Positions 18,790 to 28,150 of a DNA stretch of 29,017 nt are shown here, one piece after another (positions within the stretch are counted from its first letter, which is position 1; the number at the start of each line of letters is the position of its first letter). The translations under genes and the position numbers were made by a program. Under the pieces are notes generated by a model that did no database searches, was not told the DNA's origin, and worked only from the letters and a program-made list of their open reading frames with translations. Origin of the DNA: Acrasis kona (Eukaryota; Heterolobosea; Eutetramitea; Acrasida; Acrasidae); NCBI GenBank assembly GCA_026419775.2, contig JAOPGA020000246.1, forward strand, positions 1 through 29,017, read 5' to 3'.

Positions 18790-19127
18790 CTAACGAAGAG
18801 CTCTAACACGCTTTGTTTGTCTTTTCAAGGCAATGCATGATGCTCGCTTTCGAACAATATTTAATACTTTTGCTCGTAGATGTTGAAGTTGAATCTTGTA
18901 TTCGCTCACAAAACCAATCATGTGTTTTTGTTGGAATGCTTTTGTTAGCGACCATAAATAATCTAACTCCATTGGATTGTTTTTAAGTGCTTGTAGCTTT
19001 GGCCGTCCTATGTTTGGTAACTCCAGTCCTTCTAAATATTTTCTGGCATTACGCACAATATATCATTTGGGTTCTCTTTTATATTGGATAAATTCCGCAT
19101 AATCCACTTTGCTTGACCTTGGTGTTC
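18790..19127 (-). pseudogene. Minus-strand gene fragment, two out-of-frame pieces
   Basis: First piece, about 19127-19046: 'EHQGQAKWIMRNLSNIKENP' followed by 'NDILCVMP'. Second piece, 19056-18790: 'RNARKYLEGLELPNIGRPKL', 'NPMELDYLWSLTKAFQQKH' and a very basic end '..ALKRQTKRVRALR' with stop. They are in different frames around 19050 and no acceptable intron was found, so a frameshift is likely. Composition is coding-like throughout. The next ORF upstream (19201-19413) may be an earlier exon of the same gene. Family not recognised. Confidence 0.4.
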
Positions 19128-19200
19128 TTCACCCTGGTGGCTTCAATGTGTTTTGTCTATTCATTATTAAATTGACATTATCCTAAACCCTAATTTAGTG

Positions 19201-19425
19201 TCAATCAGCTGTTGAATGCGGGCGAATGCGGGTGAAAATTTCTGTCCATCGACAATATTCCCATGTCATTAGGTCGGGATTTGAATAGCACCTTATTTCA
19301 ACTTCTTGGTCTTTTGCATCTTTAATCATTCTGTAAACTCTCTTGGCTGTCTTACGAAAAACATCAGCAAGCATGCGAAGATACCCACCCACATCATACG
19401 AAAACTTTTTGGTAGGATCTCGAAG
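19201..19425 (-). pseudogene. Exon fragment 'DPTKKFSYDVGGYLRMLADV'
   Basis: Minus-strand open stretch from a possible acceptor (cgtcgctag, about 19442) through 'FSYDVGGYLRMLADVFRKTA' and 'NPDLMTWEYCRWTEIFTRIR' to a stop at 19201. It looks like genuine protein (aromatic-rich, no bias). Its last codons overlap the right arm of the 19-bp inverted repeat, as if an insertion had replaced the original 3' end of the gene. No family named. Confidence 0.35.
19239..19257 (-). repeat. Right arm of the 19-bp inverted repeat
   Basis: Exact reverse complement of 18274-18292, lying inside the 19201-19425 reading frame. Confidence 0.6.
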
Positions 19426-19554
19426 AGGACAATTTTGTTTCTAGCGACGAACTGGATGAAAACCCGTCTCTCGGATTCTATTCATGTTTTGGTTTTACAA
19501 GTCATGTATGTGTGAGGTTATATAACATCAGGTAATGGAGGTTTTAAAAGTTTC

Positions 19555-19560
19555 TTTATT
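19555..19560 (-). promoter_or_regulatory. AATAAA polyadenylation signal of the RCC1 gene
   Basis: Minus-strand AATAAA begins 10 nt after the TAA stop (19573-19571) of the RCC1-repeat gene. The position fits a very short 3' UTR. Confidence 0.6.
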
Positions 19561-19570
19561 CGTTGAATGA

Positions 19571-22495
19571 TTAAACACGTTGCATCTCAACAGAACTTGG
19601 TACTTTTACAGGTACTTTCCTCTTTCTTTGTACGCCAATAATTACCGCCATGATGACAACAATAATCAAAATAAAAATAACACAAAAAGCAATTACACCA
19701 ATAGTGATGCCTGCAATCGCTCCTGGACTCAACTTACCAACATTTCTAGGTACTGATGTCGCATTAGATGTCACAAGTACACTTCTTTTCTGTGATCCAT
19801 AATACAAGACATTCATGGTAGAATTAATAGCATTCATACCTCTCGAAAGTCCAGAGGTGGTCACGCATATATAATATTTATCATTAAATATAGCATCAAT
19901 CATATTTCCATCTACAAAATAATTCACCATAGATGATAAAACATTCTGCTTCACATCAATAATCGAACTTTGAGCAAAAGAAACATCAGAGTCTACGCCT
20001 ATGATGAGAACATAGTCAGTGTTTGCTTGAATGGTGATTGGATTATTATCAGAACTAACATCGGTATCTAACCTCAAGTTTTGTTGTCCGCTATTAGAAA
20101 AGGTCACGAGCGTCCTGATGTTATTTGTTCCTGACGCTTGGACAAGAGCAATACCAGTGGCCATTGAGTTTGGTAGGCTGGACGGAAAGTTGAAGGACAC
20201 AAAGGTCTGGAAACCAGGTAAAGGTGTTGGTGGATTAAAACATAAAGACTTTTCGGGAGCTAACTGTAATGACAATTTCGAATCATCCGTAATGCTGAAT
20301 GGAATATCTCCAGTAGAACCCTTGACGCGCTTAGTAGCATCAGAGTTGGTTAGATTGTTTATATTCTTGCTGTTGAAAAAGACAAAATTGGATGAACTAC
20401 CAATCATATCGAATTCACATTTGGTACCTAGATAACCAGTCTCACAATTACATTGATCATGATTGCTGCAAGTTCCTTTTCCAGAGCATACATTGCTATT
20501 GGAATCAGTGAGTCCGAAGCATAATTTTGTCGTATTTGTGGGTGTTGGAGTGGGTGTTGAAGATTGTGTGGCAGTATTGGTAGGTGTCGATGTGATTGTT
20601 GAAGTGGGTGTTGGCGTTGGTGTAGGAGTGGGTGTTGGTGTATCAGTGGATGTAGGAGTAGGAGTGGGTGTGGGTGTAGGCGTCGGAGTGGGCGTTGGTG
20701 TGGGAGTAGGCGTTGGTGTAGGAGTAGGAGTGGGTGTAGGCGTCGGCGTGGGCGTGGGTGTGGGAGTATCAGTGGGTGTAGGCGTTGGTGTGGGAGTAGG
20801 TGTAGGTGTGGGAGTAGGTGTGGGCGTTGGCGTATCAGTGGGAGTAGGTGTGGGCGTTGGCGTAGGCGTTGGCGTTGGCGTTGGTGTAGGCGTTGGCGTA
20901 GGTGTTGGAGTAGGCGTTGGTGTAGGCGTTGGAGTGGGAGTAGGTGTAGGCGTTGGAGTGGGAGTAGGTGTAGGTGTTGGTGTAGGACCAGGAGTGCCAA
21001 CTATCATGTTATGAGAATATCCACAAGCCATTGATTTAACTGTGAAACTCGCGTATACTCCAGTTCTGGGGATCTGAACAGGAACGAGGCTATTTACCGT
21101 ATTCCCAGTACCCAACTGCCCCATACTTTATTGTTACTAAATATCACCACATGCATCAACTTACCTATTTTCACCAAACGAGAATAATTGTCCATCAAGA
21201 GTCCGCACAAGCGACCATGACGATCCACCAGAAGCAGCCACGACTTGCTTTCCAGTAAGAGATCCAGTTACTTGTACTGGAACAGTCGAAGCAGTAACAG
21301 AATTAATTCCTAATTGACCATAACTTGAATTGTGAGTTGTAATCAAATGATGATCTTCTTACTCATTATTACCGGCAACAAATAATAGACCATCAGATGT
21401 AATGAAGAGCGAATGACTAATTCCGCAACCTATACTCACTACTTGTTTACCAGCTAGTACTCCAGTATATGGAAGTACCATTGGGCTATTTTGCTGCGTT
21501 GTGCTTCCAATACCTAATTCTCCGTTACTGTATTGTTAGTAATGATGAGCGACGAATTGTGAACACTTACAAATTACCTCCAAATACAACGACCACATTG
21601 TCTGATGTCAATGCTATTGTTGATGATTCTCCGCAAGCTATCGAAACAACAACCTTGTTGAGCAACGCCCCAGAGGCATCCGTCGCTACAGGATTTAGTT
21701 GATAGGTTGCCGTGGTAGCTCCAATCTGTCCGTCACTTTCAAAGTGTTTAAAAATTTAATTTGCATCATCGAATTACCTGCCGCCACCCATTCCATACAT
21801 CTTTCCCTCAGTCGTTAATAACATGGCGAAGAAAGTTCCAGCATATACGGATGCAACCTTCTTTCCGTTTAACGCTCCGTTCATGTTGACTAGTACAGGA
21901 AGTTTTTGATTAGTAGTGCTACCAATACCCAACTGTCCGTAACTACAACGATATGAGCTAATGTTGAACGTTCGTCTCACCTGTTATCTCCAACACTTAT
22001 AGCCTTCCCATCGGACGTTGCTACTACTGTGAACTCAAGTCCAGCGGCGATAGACACAATTTTTTTACCGCTCAACGCGCCAGTTAATAGAAAAGGTACA
22101 GCAGTATTTTTATTGTCGAGACTGTTATTGCCCAGCTGACCAACACTATAAATTGTTACTAACATGTTCAAATGTGATTTTATTACTTACCTGTTACCAC
22201 CAAATGTATATGTTGTATTATCTGATGTCAACACTACAGAATGATATTTTCCAAGTGAAACAGCAGTAACTACTTTGTTGAGCAGTTCCCCATTAGTGAC
22301 AATTTGTATTGGTGAAGTAACGTAAGATGTACTCAATGTGCCGGCACCTAACGCTCCAAATCTGTTCTCTTTGTGAATATATGACGTTGCTTTTCGTGTG
22401 TCTTACGAGTTGTATCCCCAGGCTAACTGGGCATGGACGTTCTCAATCACAAAGAGTGCTAGAACACAAACTAATAATCCAGTAAATACTCTCAT
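19571..22495 (-). CDS. RCC1-repeat, Pro-Thr stalk, EGF-like, single-pass membrane protein (8 exons)
   Basis: Spliced from exons 22495-22407, 22361-22191, 22145-21981, 21942-21778, 21735-21571, 21527-21363, 21323-21165 and 21125-19571, giving an 877-residue protein. The introns are 38-45 nt, all phase 2. Residues 1-22 are a signal peptide ([22 protein letters not shown]). Seven RCC1 repeats follow, about one per exon, each with the core 'FGALG/YGQLG..G..AG..HS..LTSDG..FGGN'; seven repeats would form one RCC1 beta-propeller. Next come about 150 residues of alternating Pro-Thr, an EGF-like module ('[19 protein letters not shown]'), a region of about 230 residues with Ser/Asn-rich beta-type sequence, one transmembrane helix ('[20 protein letters not shown]') and a short basic cytosolic tail ending 'SSVEMQRV'. 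This is a surface protein and not the nuclear Ran exchange factor; a role in adhesion or sensing is inference. Confidence 0.85.
20575..20995 (-). repeat. Hexamer-based minisatellite encoding the Pro-Thr stalk
   Basis: On the plus strand, runs of GTNGGN units (GTGGGT, GTAGGC, GTTGGT and so on), interrupted by 'gtatcagtggg' spacers that encode T-D-T. On the coding strand this is (PT)n with synonymous third-position variety, so selection or gene conversion keeps the dipeptide while the DNA drifts. Repeat number is likely variable between strains, and the assembled length may be wrong. Confidence 0.9.
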
Positions 22496-22499
22496 GGTT

Positions 22500-22780
22500 T
22501 TAAAGGATATGACCACCGGTTATTTTTTTGAACCCTCGGGTTTTGAGAGGTAATTTGTACCATTAATGGATGCTCTCGGACACTTGCCCATTTTATTGCA
22601 TGAAAATCAGGACATCTATAGATCCAAAATATCTAAAAAGATTCAATTCACCTTTATATTTGGTAATTATTTTTCAAAAAGGAAGGACAACTCTGATGTC
22701 TTCGATAATTTCACCAACAAATGACAACATCGTTATTACATAATATAGGTTGAGTGTCACAAGTACACTACCTCAATATA
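22500..22780. promoter_or_regulatory. Divergent intergenic region between the RCC1 gene and the plus-strand gene
   Basis: About 280 bp between two divergently read genes. It is AT-rich, with a CCGGT palindrome-like site (accaccggtt, 22511-22520) just upstream of the RCC1 start and GTGTCACAAGTACACT near 22755. No TATA box or known operator is assigned. Confidence 0.35.
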
Positions 22781-22802
22781 AAGCGAACTACCAAAAAGGA
22801 GC

Positions 22803-23340
22803 GATGTATTTAAGGCAGTAAAAGAACACGATTATGCTTGTATCGTAGATTTGTTAATGTAAGTATAATCTTCCCGTGAACATGAAGAAATCTCTTAGAA
22901 CCTGTCCAGGAATTAGACCATTCAATGAACTTTAAAGAACATAAAATTTATACCAGGGCAAAGAATTTGATTATTGCACAACAACGATTGGAAAATGTAG
23001 AGGCCAGACTAATCCGCAACCAAGATTTAAAGTCAATTGCTGGAACCGCGACCAATAATGTGCCTACTAAAGCCTTGAATAAAGAATTAGGAATTGTTCG
23101 TAAAGGTGTTTTGCGTGGTAAAGGTTTTGAAGATGCCCAACATTTATTTCAGAGAAAGGATTAGAAACATTGTTTAGAGTTCATAGTGCTTGTGATCGAC
23201 CTCATGAAATCAAAATCGGTCGTGATTATGAATACAAACCGAAAAAATCCAAAAAGCTGTTAATGTCAATAAAAAGTTTTATTTGCAACGTTTGTATAAA
23301 AATGAATGTTTTATCATCAGTTCGCTCCAAGAAACTTTAA
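22803..23340 (+). CDS. Small spliced gene, helical lysine-rich protein, start unresolved
   Basis: The plus-strand frame 'DVFKAVKEHDYACIVDLL' (22803-22858) joins over a 29-nt intron (22859-22887, gtaagt..gaag) to 'INLLEPVQELDHSMNFKEHK' and on to 'IVRKGVLR' (to 23117). A 35-nt intron (23118-23152, gtaaag..ttcag) leads to 'KGLETLFRVHSACDRPHEIK' and a Lys-rich end, with TAA at 23338. Phases agree. Upstream of 22803 the frame meets a stop without an ATG, so a first exon is missing or the gene begins at the in-frame ATG 22925 ('MNFKEHKIYTRAKNLIIAQQ'). AATAAA at 23268 lies before the predicted stop, so the last exon may end differently. Mostly helical with Gln/Glu/Lys/Arg; no family recognised. Confidence 0.45.
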
Positions 23341-24186
23341 GATTTTCTTGTAAATTGTAATGATAATCTTCGGAGGCATGGCAATAATGGAAGCCAAATG
23401 GAATAAAAGTGATTGCTGTCGTACTTTGATGTTCTCTTCTGTGATGATCTTAATTGTTTTATTTCCAAGTTGTTATCGTACTGAACTATCGTTACATTAA
23501 AACCATCATCAAAATTGACTTACACTTGGATATTAGCGATGAAAGCATTTAACTCTGTATCGGCTGCTCGGTTGATTCAATGTATTGAATTTACTATGAG
23601 CTGCTGCTTGTTGTATTCCGATCCACTTCATCCTCCACATTGATTTCAATGCATTTCGTATTGTTCAGTACACTCCTATAATGTATCGACTCGTTAGTTT
23701 ATGGTGCTTTAGCGAGTGCTGAGGCGAATTTGATCTCCTGTCTCGTAAGTTTAATGTCCACCATTTAATCCGATCAGAACTTATTCTTGAAAATCTTCAT
23801 CTCGGAGTATGAACTATCGAACCGTTAAATGTTAGAGTGCTAGTTTCCATCTTGATGAACATTTTCTCTTGTGCCAAAACTTTCGTTGCTCTTGTAGGTT
23901 CTGTTGTGTGTGAATAATTGTTTGTTTGGAATGATTTCGATCATCTTTCCATTGTGGTGTTTGTCCGATTTGAGTTGCTTATTTTTGATGTAACAAGGTG
24001 ATGACGTAATTCTTTTGGATTGTACCCTTTATGGTGATTTAGTGGAATGTGCTGAGTATAATCGTTCCTTCTTAGAATCGGTAATGTCGTGGGGGATTGT
24101 TTTGCAAGTGGGAAACTGTACGTTCGATGGGGTTTGAAGAGGCTTGATGTCAGGACAGCATAACATCTCTTGGTTGTCCATTATGC

Positions 24187-24456
24187 TTACAAAGAAAATT
24201 CCTTAGCGTGTTTGGAAAGGGACAATTCTGGTTGGTGTGAATAACTTGATGTAACGTAGAATAGGTGTGTAGATGGAGTCATGCAGCACAAGGTTTGATG
24301 TAAGTGCAGTTCCTGGTTGCAGTCTTGATTAATGACGAAAGTGTTGTTGGTTCCATTCATATCGAAAAAATCATCCATCTCTATGATCTCTAGATCTGTA
24401 ATGGCTTTTAGTCTAACTTGAAAATGTTTGTTGTGAAAAGGTTTGTTGAACGGCAT
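24187..24456 (-). CDS. Family exon, D' copy ('EMDDFFDMNGTNN')
   Basis: Minus-strand ORF of 89 codons opening 'MPFNKPFHNKHFQVRLKAIT', then 'EIIEMDDFFDMNGTNNTFV' and 'MTPSTHLFYVTSSYSHQPEL', ending '..AKEFSL'. It bridges two peptides seen separately in other blocks ('NKHLQVRPKAIT..MDVF' at 9076-9345 and 'PSTHPFYVRA' in D), which shows they belong to one exon. The tail is shifted by one base relative to D ('NTLRIFLCEHNG'), so the real exon probably continued. Function unknown. Confidence 0.4.
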   Translation of the reverse strand: MPFNKPFHNKHFQVRLKAITDLEIIEMDDFFDMNGTNNTFVINQDCNQELHLHQTLCCMTPSTHLFYVTSSYSHQPELSLSKHAKEFSL

Positions 24457-24617
24457 GGTATTGCGTTTGTTGTACTGATGTTGAATCCATCATATGTTGG
24501 TGCTGGTACCTGCTGCTGGTATCTGGGAAAATGTACTTGAGTAAGGTTGCTCTCCTGCTGTTATAAGTATCGCGGCAGTTGATGGAATTACTTCAGCATC
24601 TAATTGAAGTCAGTGAT

Positions 24618-24810
24618 CTAGCCCTTAATTGACTTGGTCTTCGCAGGAATTTTTACTAATGTCTGGCGCTACTTTAGGTCATCTACTTCTTGTCAAGGTT
24701 GTTCCATAATTTCCCTCTATTTCCTTGTAGCGTGCTTGACGTGCGTTCCAAAGTAGTTCTGGTATCCCTTCCTTCTGCACATCTCCCCACACTGCGTACT
24801 TAATGGTGTC
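24618..24810 (-). pseudogene. Spliced fragment 'KYAVWGDVQKEGIPELLW'
   Basis: The minus-strand frame from 24810 reads 'DTIKYAVWGDVQKEGIPELL' and 'WNARQARYKEIEGNYGTTLT'. A 31-nt intron (24686-24656, gtagatg..attag) would join it to 'RIKIPAKTKSIKG' and TAG at 24618. The frame is preceded directly by an in-frame TAG after 'IESRG', so the upstream join is either another intron or a broken frame. Block D keeps only 'EGYYGTT' of this piece because of a deletion. It is very protein-like (Trp, charged residues) but I recognise no family. Confidence 0.4.
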
Positions 24811-25672
24811 CTAGCCTCTTGATTCGATTGCTTTGTGGTTCTGTAACTTGTTCTTTGATGAGAACCATTCCCTTATGAAGCAGGATTGTTTGTGCTTGTT
24901 TTCATCAATGTGTAAACAATTTACATGTTGCCAAGTGAATTCGTGTCGTGAATTGTACTGTCACCTCATCCGTGGAGCCTCTTTCGGCGAGGTTAGCTCG
25001 ATGTTTGGTTGCTTTGGTTTCTCGGTGGGTTGTTGATTGTTGTTCAAGTTGCGGTTCGTTGTGTGCGATTTCACACTGTGTTACTCCAATGTGCGATTTC
25101 GATCAGACATTGTGGTTGTCTTCGGAGTTGGTGCGCGGTTGTAAAGGTTGGTTCTGGGCTGTTGATTCGAGAGTGGGCGGTGGTGTGGTTATAGGTGTAC
25201 CGGCAGTATTAGTAGTGGCTACAGAAGATGATGCAGTAGTAGTTGGTTTAGCGATGGTGGTTTGTTAGTGTATGGCTGTAGAATCTTGTGTTGCAGCAGC
25301 ACTAGTGGTTGTAGGAGCGCAATTCAATTTTCTGCTGTTGAGGCGGTAGTTGTCTTTTGATTGCTGTAGTTGTATCTGATACGTGATGGAGTAGGCATTG
25401 AAGTTGAAATTGGTTGCTGAATCTTCGGGTGTTGTTGTGTGTTGTAATAGGTGCGGTTGTGGGTGTTGATGTTGTATATCGCTCTAGTGATATTGAAGCA
25501 GTTGCTGGTGTTAGTGACTGTATGCTGTCTTCTAAAGAAGTTAGTTAAGCTGTCGTGATGAATTACTTACAAGTAACAAGTGGTACTAGCTCTCTCCTTC
25601 TATTTTTTCCTTCTACTTTTTTGCTCTTCTCTCATTTCTGTTTCGCTCTTCTACTGTGTATGTCGTTGCCGC

Positions 25673-26068
25673 TCAACCCCATGATGATCTTTCTGATTCG
25701 ATGTCGTATAACTCTATTGTAACGATGGGAGTTGAGCGGCGCCTGTTCGATGTGTATATACATGTTGGTGGTAGTGGGTGTTTTGATCGCTGATGTGCAC
25801 GCTGTGCGTACGTTTCGTTGCTGATGAAGTTGCGAATGAATTTCTTCGTAGTTGAAGCGACGTGAGTATGCGCGGTTGACGAATAGATCGATGGTGGTTG
25901 TGCTGATATGATTCTTCGAATGTAATGTTGTTTGATCACTCCGAAGTTGCAGTATGATCGACGGTCGATGATGTTGTGTTGTTGATCCTGTAGCGTTCGA
26001 TTACTGGCGAAAGTAGGCCGAAGTGTCTGGGCCTTAAAGTTGGGATGGCGTGGATCTTGAGGATGCAA
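25673..26068 (-). CDS. Homologous ORF pair member, block D' (131 codons)
   Basis: Minus-strand ORF opening 'MHPQDPRHPNFKAQTLRPTF', with 'NRTLQDQQHNIIDRRSYCNF' and 'KQHYIRRIISAQPPSIYSST'. It is longer than its block D counterpart (10749-11012), which stops after a frameshift in the middle, so this copy is closer to intact. Basic and rich in Arg, Gln, Ser and Thr. Downstream (minus strand), a conserved donor gtaagtaattcatc follows at about 25574. No domain recognised. Confidence 0.35.
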   Translation of the reverse strand: MHPQDPRHPNFKAQTLRPTFASNRTLQDQQHNIIDRRSYCNFGVIKQHYIRRIISAQPPSIYSSTAHTHVASTTKKFIRNFISNETYAQRAHQRSKHPLPPTCIYTSNRRRSTPIVTIELYDIESERSSWG

Positions 26069-26171
26069 GACTTGTAGTGAATGTTTGGGTATCAGGGTTG
26101 TGATGGGTGTTGGCGTAGTCTTTGATTCTGTTTGTTTGTGTCGGATTGTATTTTTGTTGCTTCCTACTGGT

Positions 26172-26392
26172 TATATGTATCACACTTTGTTGTGATGGTT
26201 GCTGTTCCATTATGTACTACAGATTAACAGAGTAACCTATGATACAAGCTGAAGGAGTCAAACCCATAACCTTCGAATGATATATGTATCACAGTTTTAC
26301 TATGACGGTCGCCGTTTCTTCATGTTCCGTAGATTAACAGTGTTAACCTATGGTACAAGCTGAAAGGGGCAGAACCCATATCGTAGGACCGT
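26172..26392. repeat. Tandem pair, D' copy of 11071-11292
   Basis: The same two diverged units of about 110 bp as in block D, in the same order and orientation. Confidence 0.7.
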
Positions 26393-26589
26393 ATGAAACT
26401 ATGGTTTCTAAACGTTTTCTGTTTGGTCATAACCATGCCTGGATGGAAGATAGTTTTGTTCTAACGTTAGGTTAGTTGGTATTGTTGAAAGTGTCTTCTT
26501 ACCTTCTTCATCTCTTGGCAGCGGCAGTGGATAAGTACTTCCAAGATACGGTACCAGATGAAGGTCCATGTGATAGTTGTAGCTTATCC

Positions 26590-27835
26590 GTATGGATTTG
26601 GTTCATGCAGTGTTGTGTTGTGTTTGTTATTGTTTTTGCTTTTCTGTTTGTGTTTTTGTTGTTTGAAGTTGGCCAATTTATAGAGTTCGAAATAGAAGAG
26701 AATTATGAAATTTGACGAGCACGTAACGGATTTTTTTCCCTCACATTACAATGACTGACAACTTTGACTTTTAGACATGTCAATTTTGAGTTCGACACAA
26801 AGAATAAAACATGTATCACGTACTTGCAGCATAAAGAAATCGATAGTGGTGAATAGACTTTTGAAATTTTGACGTATCGTTCTATTGAAAAAACACACAA
26901 GAGCAAATAAACTTTCCTTTTTAACAAAAGCATTGATAACTTTAGAAATCCTCTCAACCACATACCTTTCGCATAACGACAATAACAATTCAAATTTGGC
27001 CGTCTGTAGGGAAGACGAGATGTTCATAACAATCTGAAACCAATAGATGATTCATGCATGAATTCATAATACCTTTTATGCTGCAAGTAAGACATTTTTG
27101 ATGTAACAACAATCATTAGCCATCAACTTCAAAATATTCAAGAACATCAAGTTGTTTTGATCAAGTTGTTCAAGCATCATTTAATAAGACCATGCCTAGA
27201 GATACGCATTGGGCTGTATTTGGTTGGTCGACGAGAGTATATACATTACGTTTGATTTCTAAGAACATTGCTGTTTGTAGAAAATACTTCGCCAATGAAA
27301 TGGTCGGAGTAATCAATTCCTCCTTCTAACGCGACTTGAAATCTAGAGGTTCTATTAGTGCTACAAGTGTAATGACAGACTTCGGAATTATGCGCATCGT
27401 TAAACTTTAAAAAGCTGAGAATGGTTTTATAAAACATTATGATACATGCATGTTGAACAGCATCTCACATTGTAGCTTTCAATCTTGCTCCAAGTCTGTT
27501 CTTTAAAAGTCTTTTGCCTTCTTCGTCGGTTGGAATTTCTACACTCACGAAGATAAGATCCATCAAAGATCAGAAGAGCCCCTCCAGTTGCAATCAAGAC
27601 ATTATTCTGATGTTGAGAGAAAGAATGATGGAAATCAGCAGTTTTGATTAATGTAAATTTTATTACGAACAGTTTTGAATCAGTTAGGAAGTGTTTGTCA
27701 TGAGTATAATTGTTTGTTCCTTCATGGATTGGTTGTTGTTAAAATGTATTTATTAATGTCTGTGGGACAATGTTGTAGCCGGTTTTGTTGGTGAAAGGGT
27801 AATTTCGCCGTCATTGGGTTTTCGAATAATCACAA
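26590..27835. repeat. Block C, truncated copy of the A/B unit
   Basis: Matches A from 'tatggatttggttcatgcag' through the exon fragments at 26703-27030 and the tail of the basic exon (27465-27520). It then jumps at about 27530 to modules that in A and B lie several kb further on, including 'gaagtgtttgtcatgattat', which is at about 2670 in A. It is an internally deleted or recombined copy ending near 27835. Confidence 0.65.
27465..27520 (-). pseudogene. Basic C-terminal exon, truncated copy C
   Basis: Only the last 17 or so codons remain ('EGKRLLKNRLGARLKATM', stop TGA). The block C deletion or recombination junction lies just upstream (minus strand), at about 27525. Confidence 0.5.
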
Positions 27836-28140
27836 CACTGGTTTTCTAATCGGCGAGAAAATCGGTGTTACAACCCCAATTTTTCAATTTTGAAGGCAAA
27901 TCAGACTAAAAAACCGGTTTTAATTTAATCCGAAATTCTAACTACACCGATTGAAATACTGGTTTATACATACCAGTTTTAATAGCTTAAAAAACCAGTT
28001 ATACTGATGGATTAGAGTTGTTTTAATAAACTAGCTAAATAGATAGTCTCAGATGGTGCAATAAAACTGGTTTCTGAGACTGTGTAACATCGGATTTTAA
28101 ACCATGAAATTAGTCGAAATGCAAAAATTATTTAGGGTAA
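27836..28140. other. Half-site-rich intergenic region
   Basis: About 300 bp 3' of the acidic-tail gene containing six AACCGG/AACCAG-type motifs in both orientations (near 27837, 27912, 27958, 27972, 27994 and 28066), repeated ATCGG motifs, and the inverted pair AGTCTCAG / CTGAGACT (about 28045-28081). No ORF. It may be the degenerate end of a mobile element or a regulatory array. Confidence 0.5.
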
Positions 28141-28150
28141 TCATAATTTA

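Larger units (their letters stand above)
23345..26590. repeat. Duplicated block D'
   Basis: Second copy of block D, adjoining C as D adjoins B. It begins with a piece that in block B belongs to 13395-13620, so module order was reshuffled at this end. It keeps about 300 bp (24500-24800) that D lacks. Unlike the left blocks it contains no ambiguous bases. Confidence 0.7.

Noticed and set aside
20428-21000. Minus-strand Leu/His/Gln/Arg-rich ORF of 190 codons
   Set aside because: Alternative frame of the same minisatellite; the spliced RCC1 frame explains the region.
20463-21014. Plus-strand Val-Gly repeat ORF of 183 codons
   Set aside because: It is the antisense shadow of the Pro-Thr stalk in the well-supported RCC1 gene.
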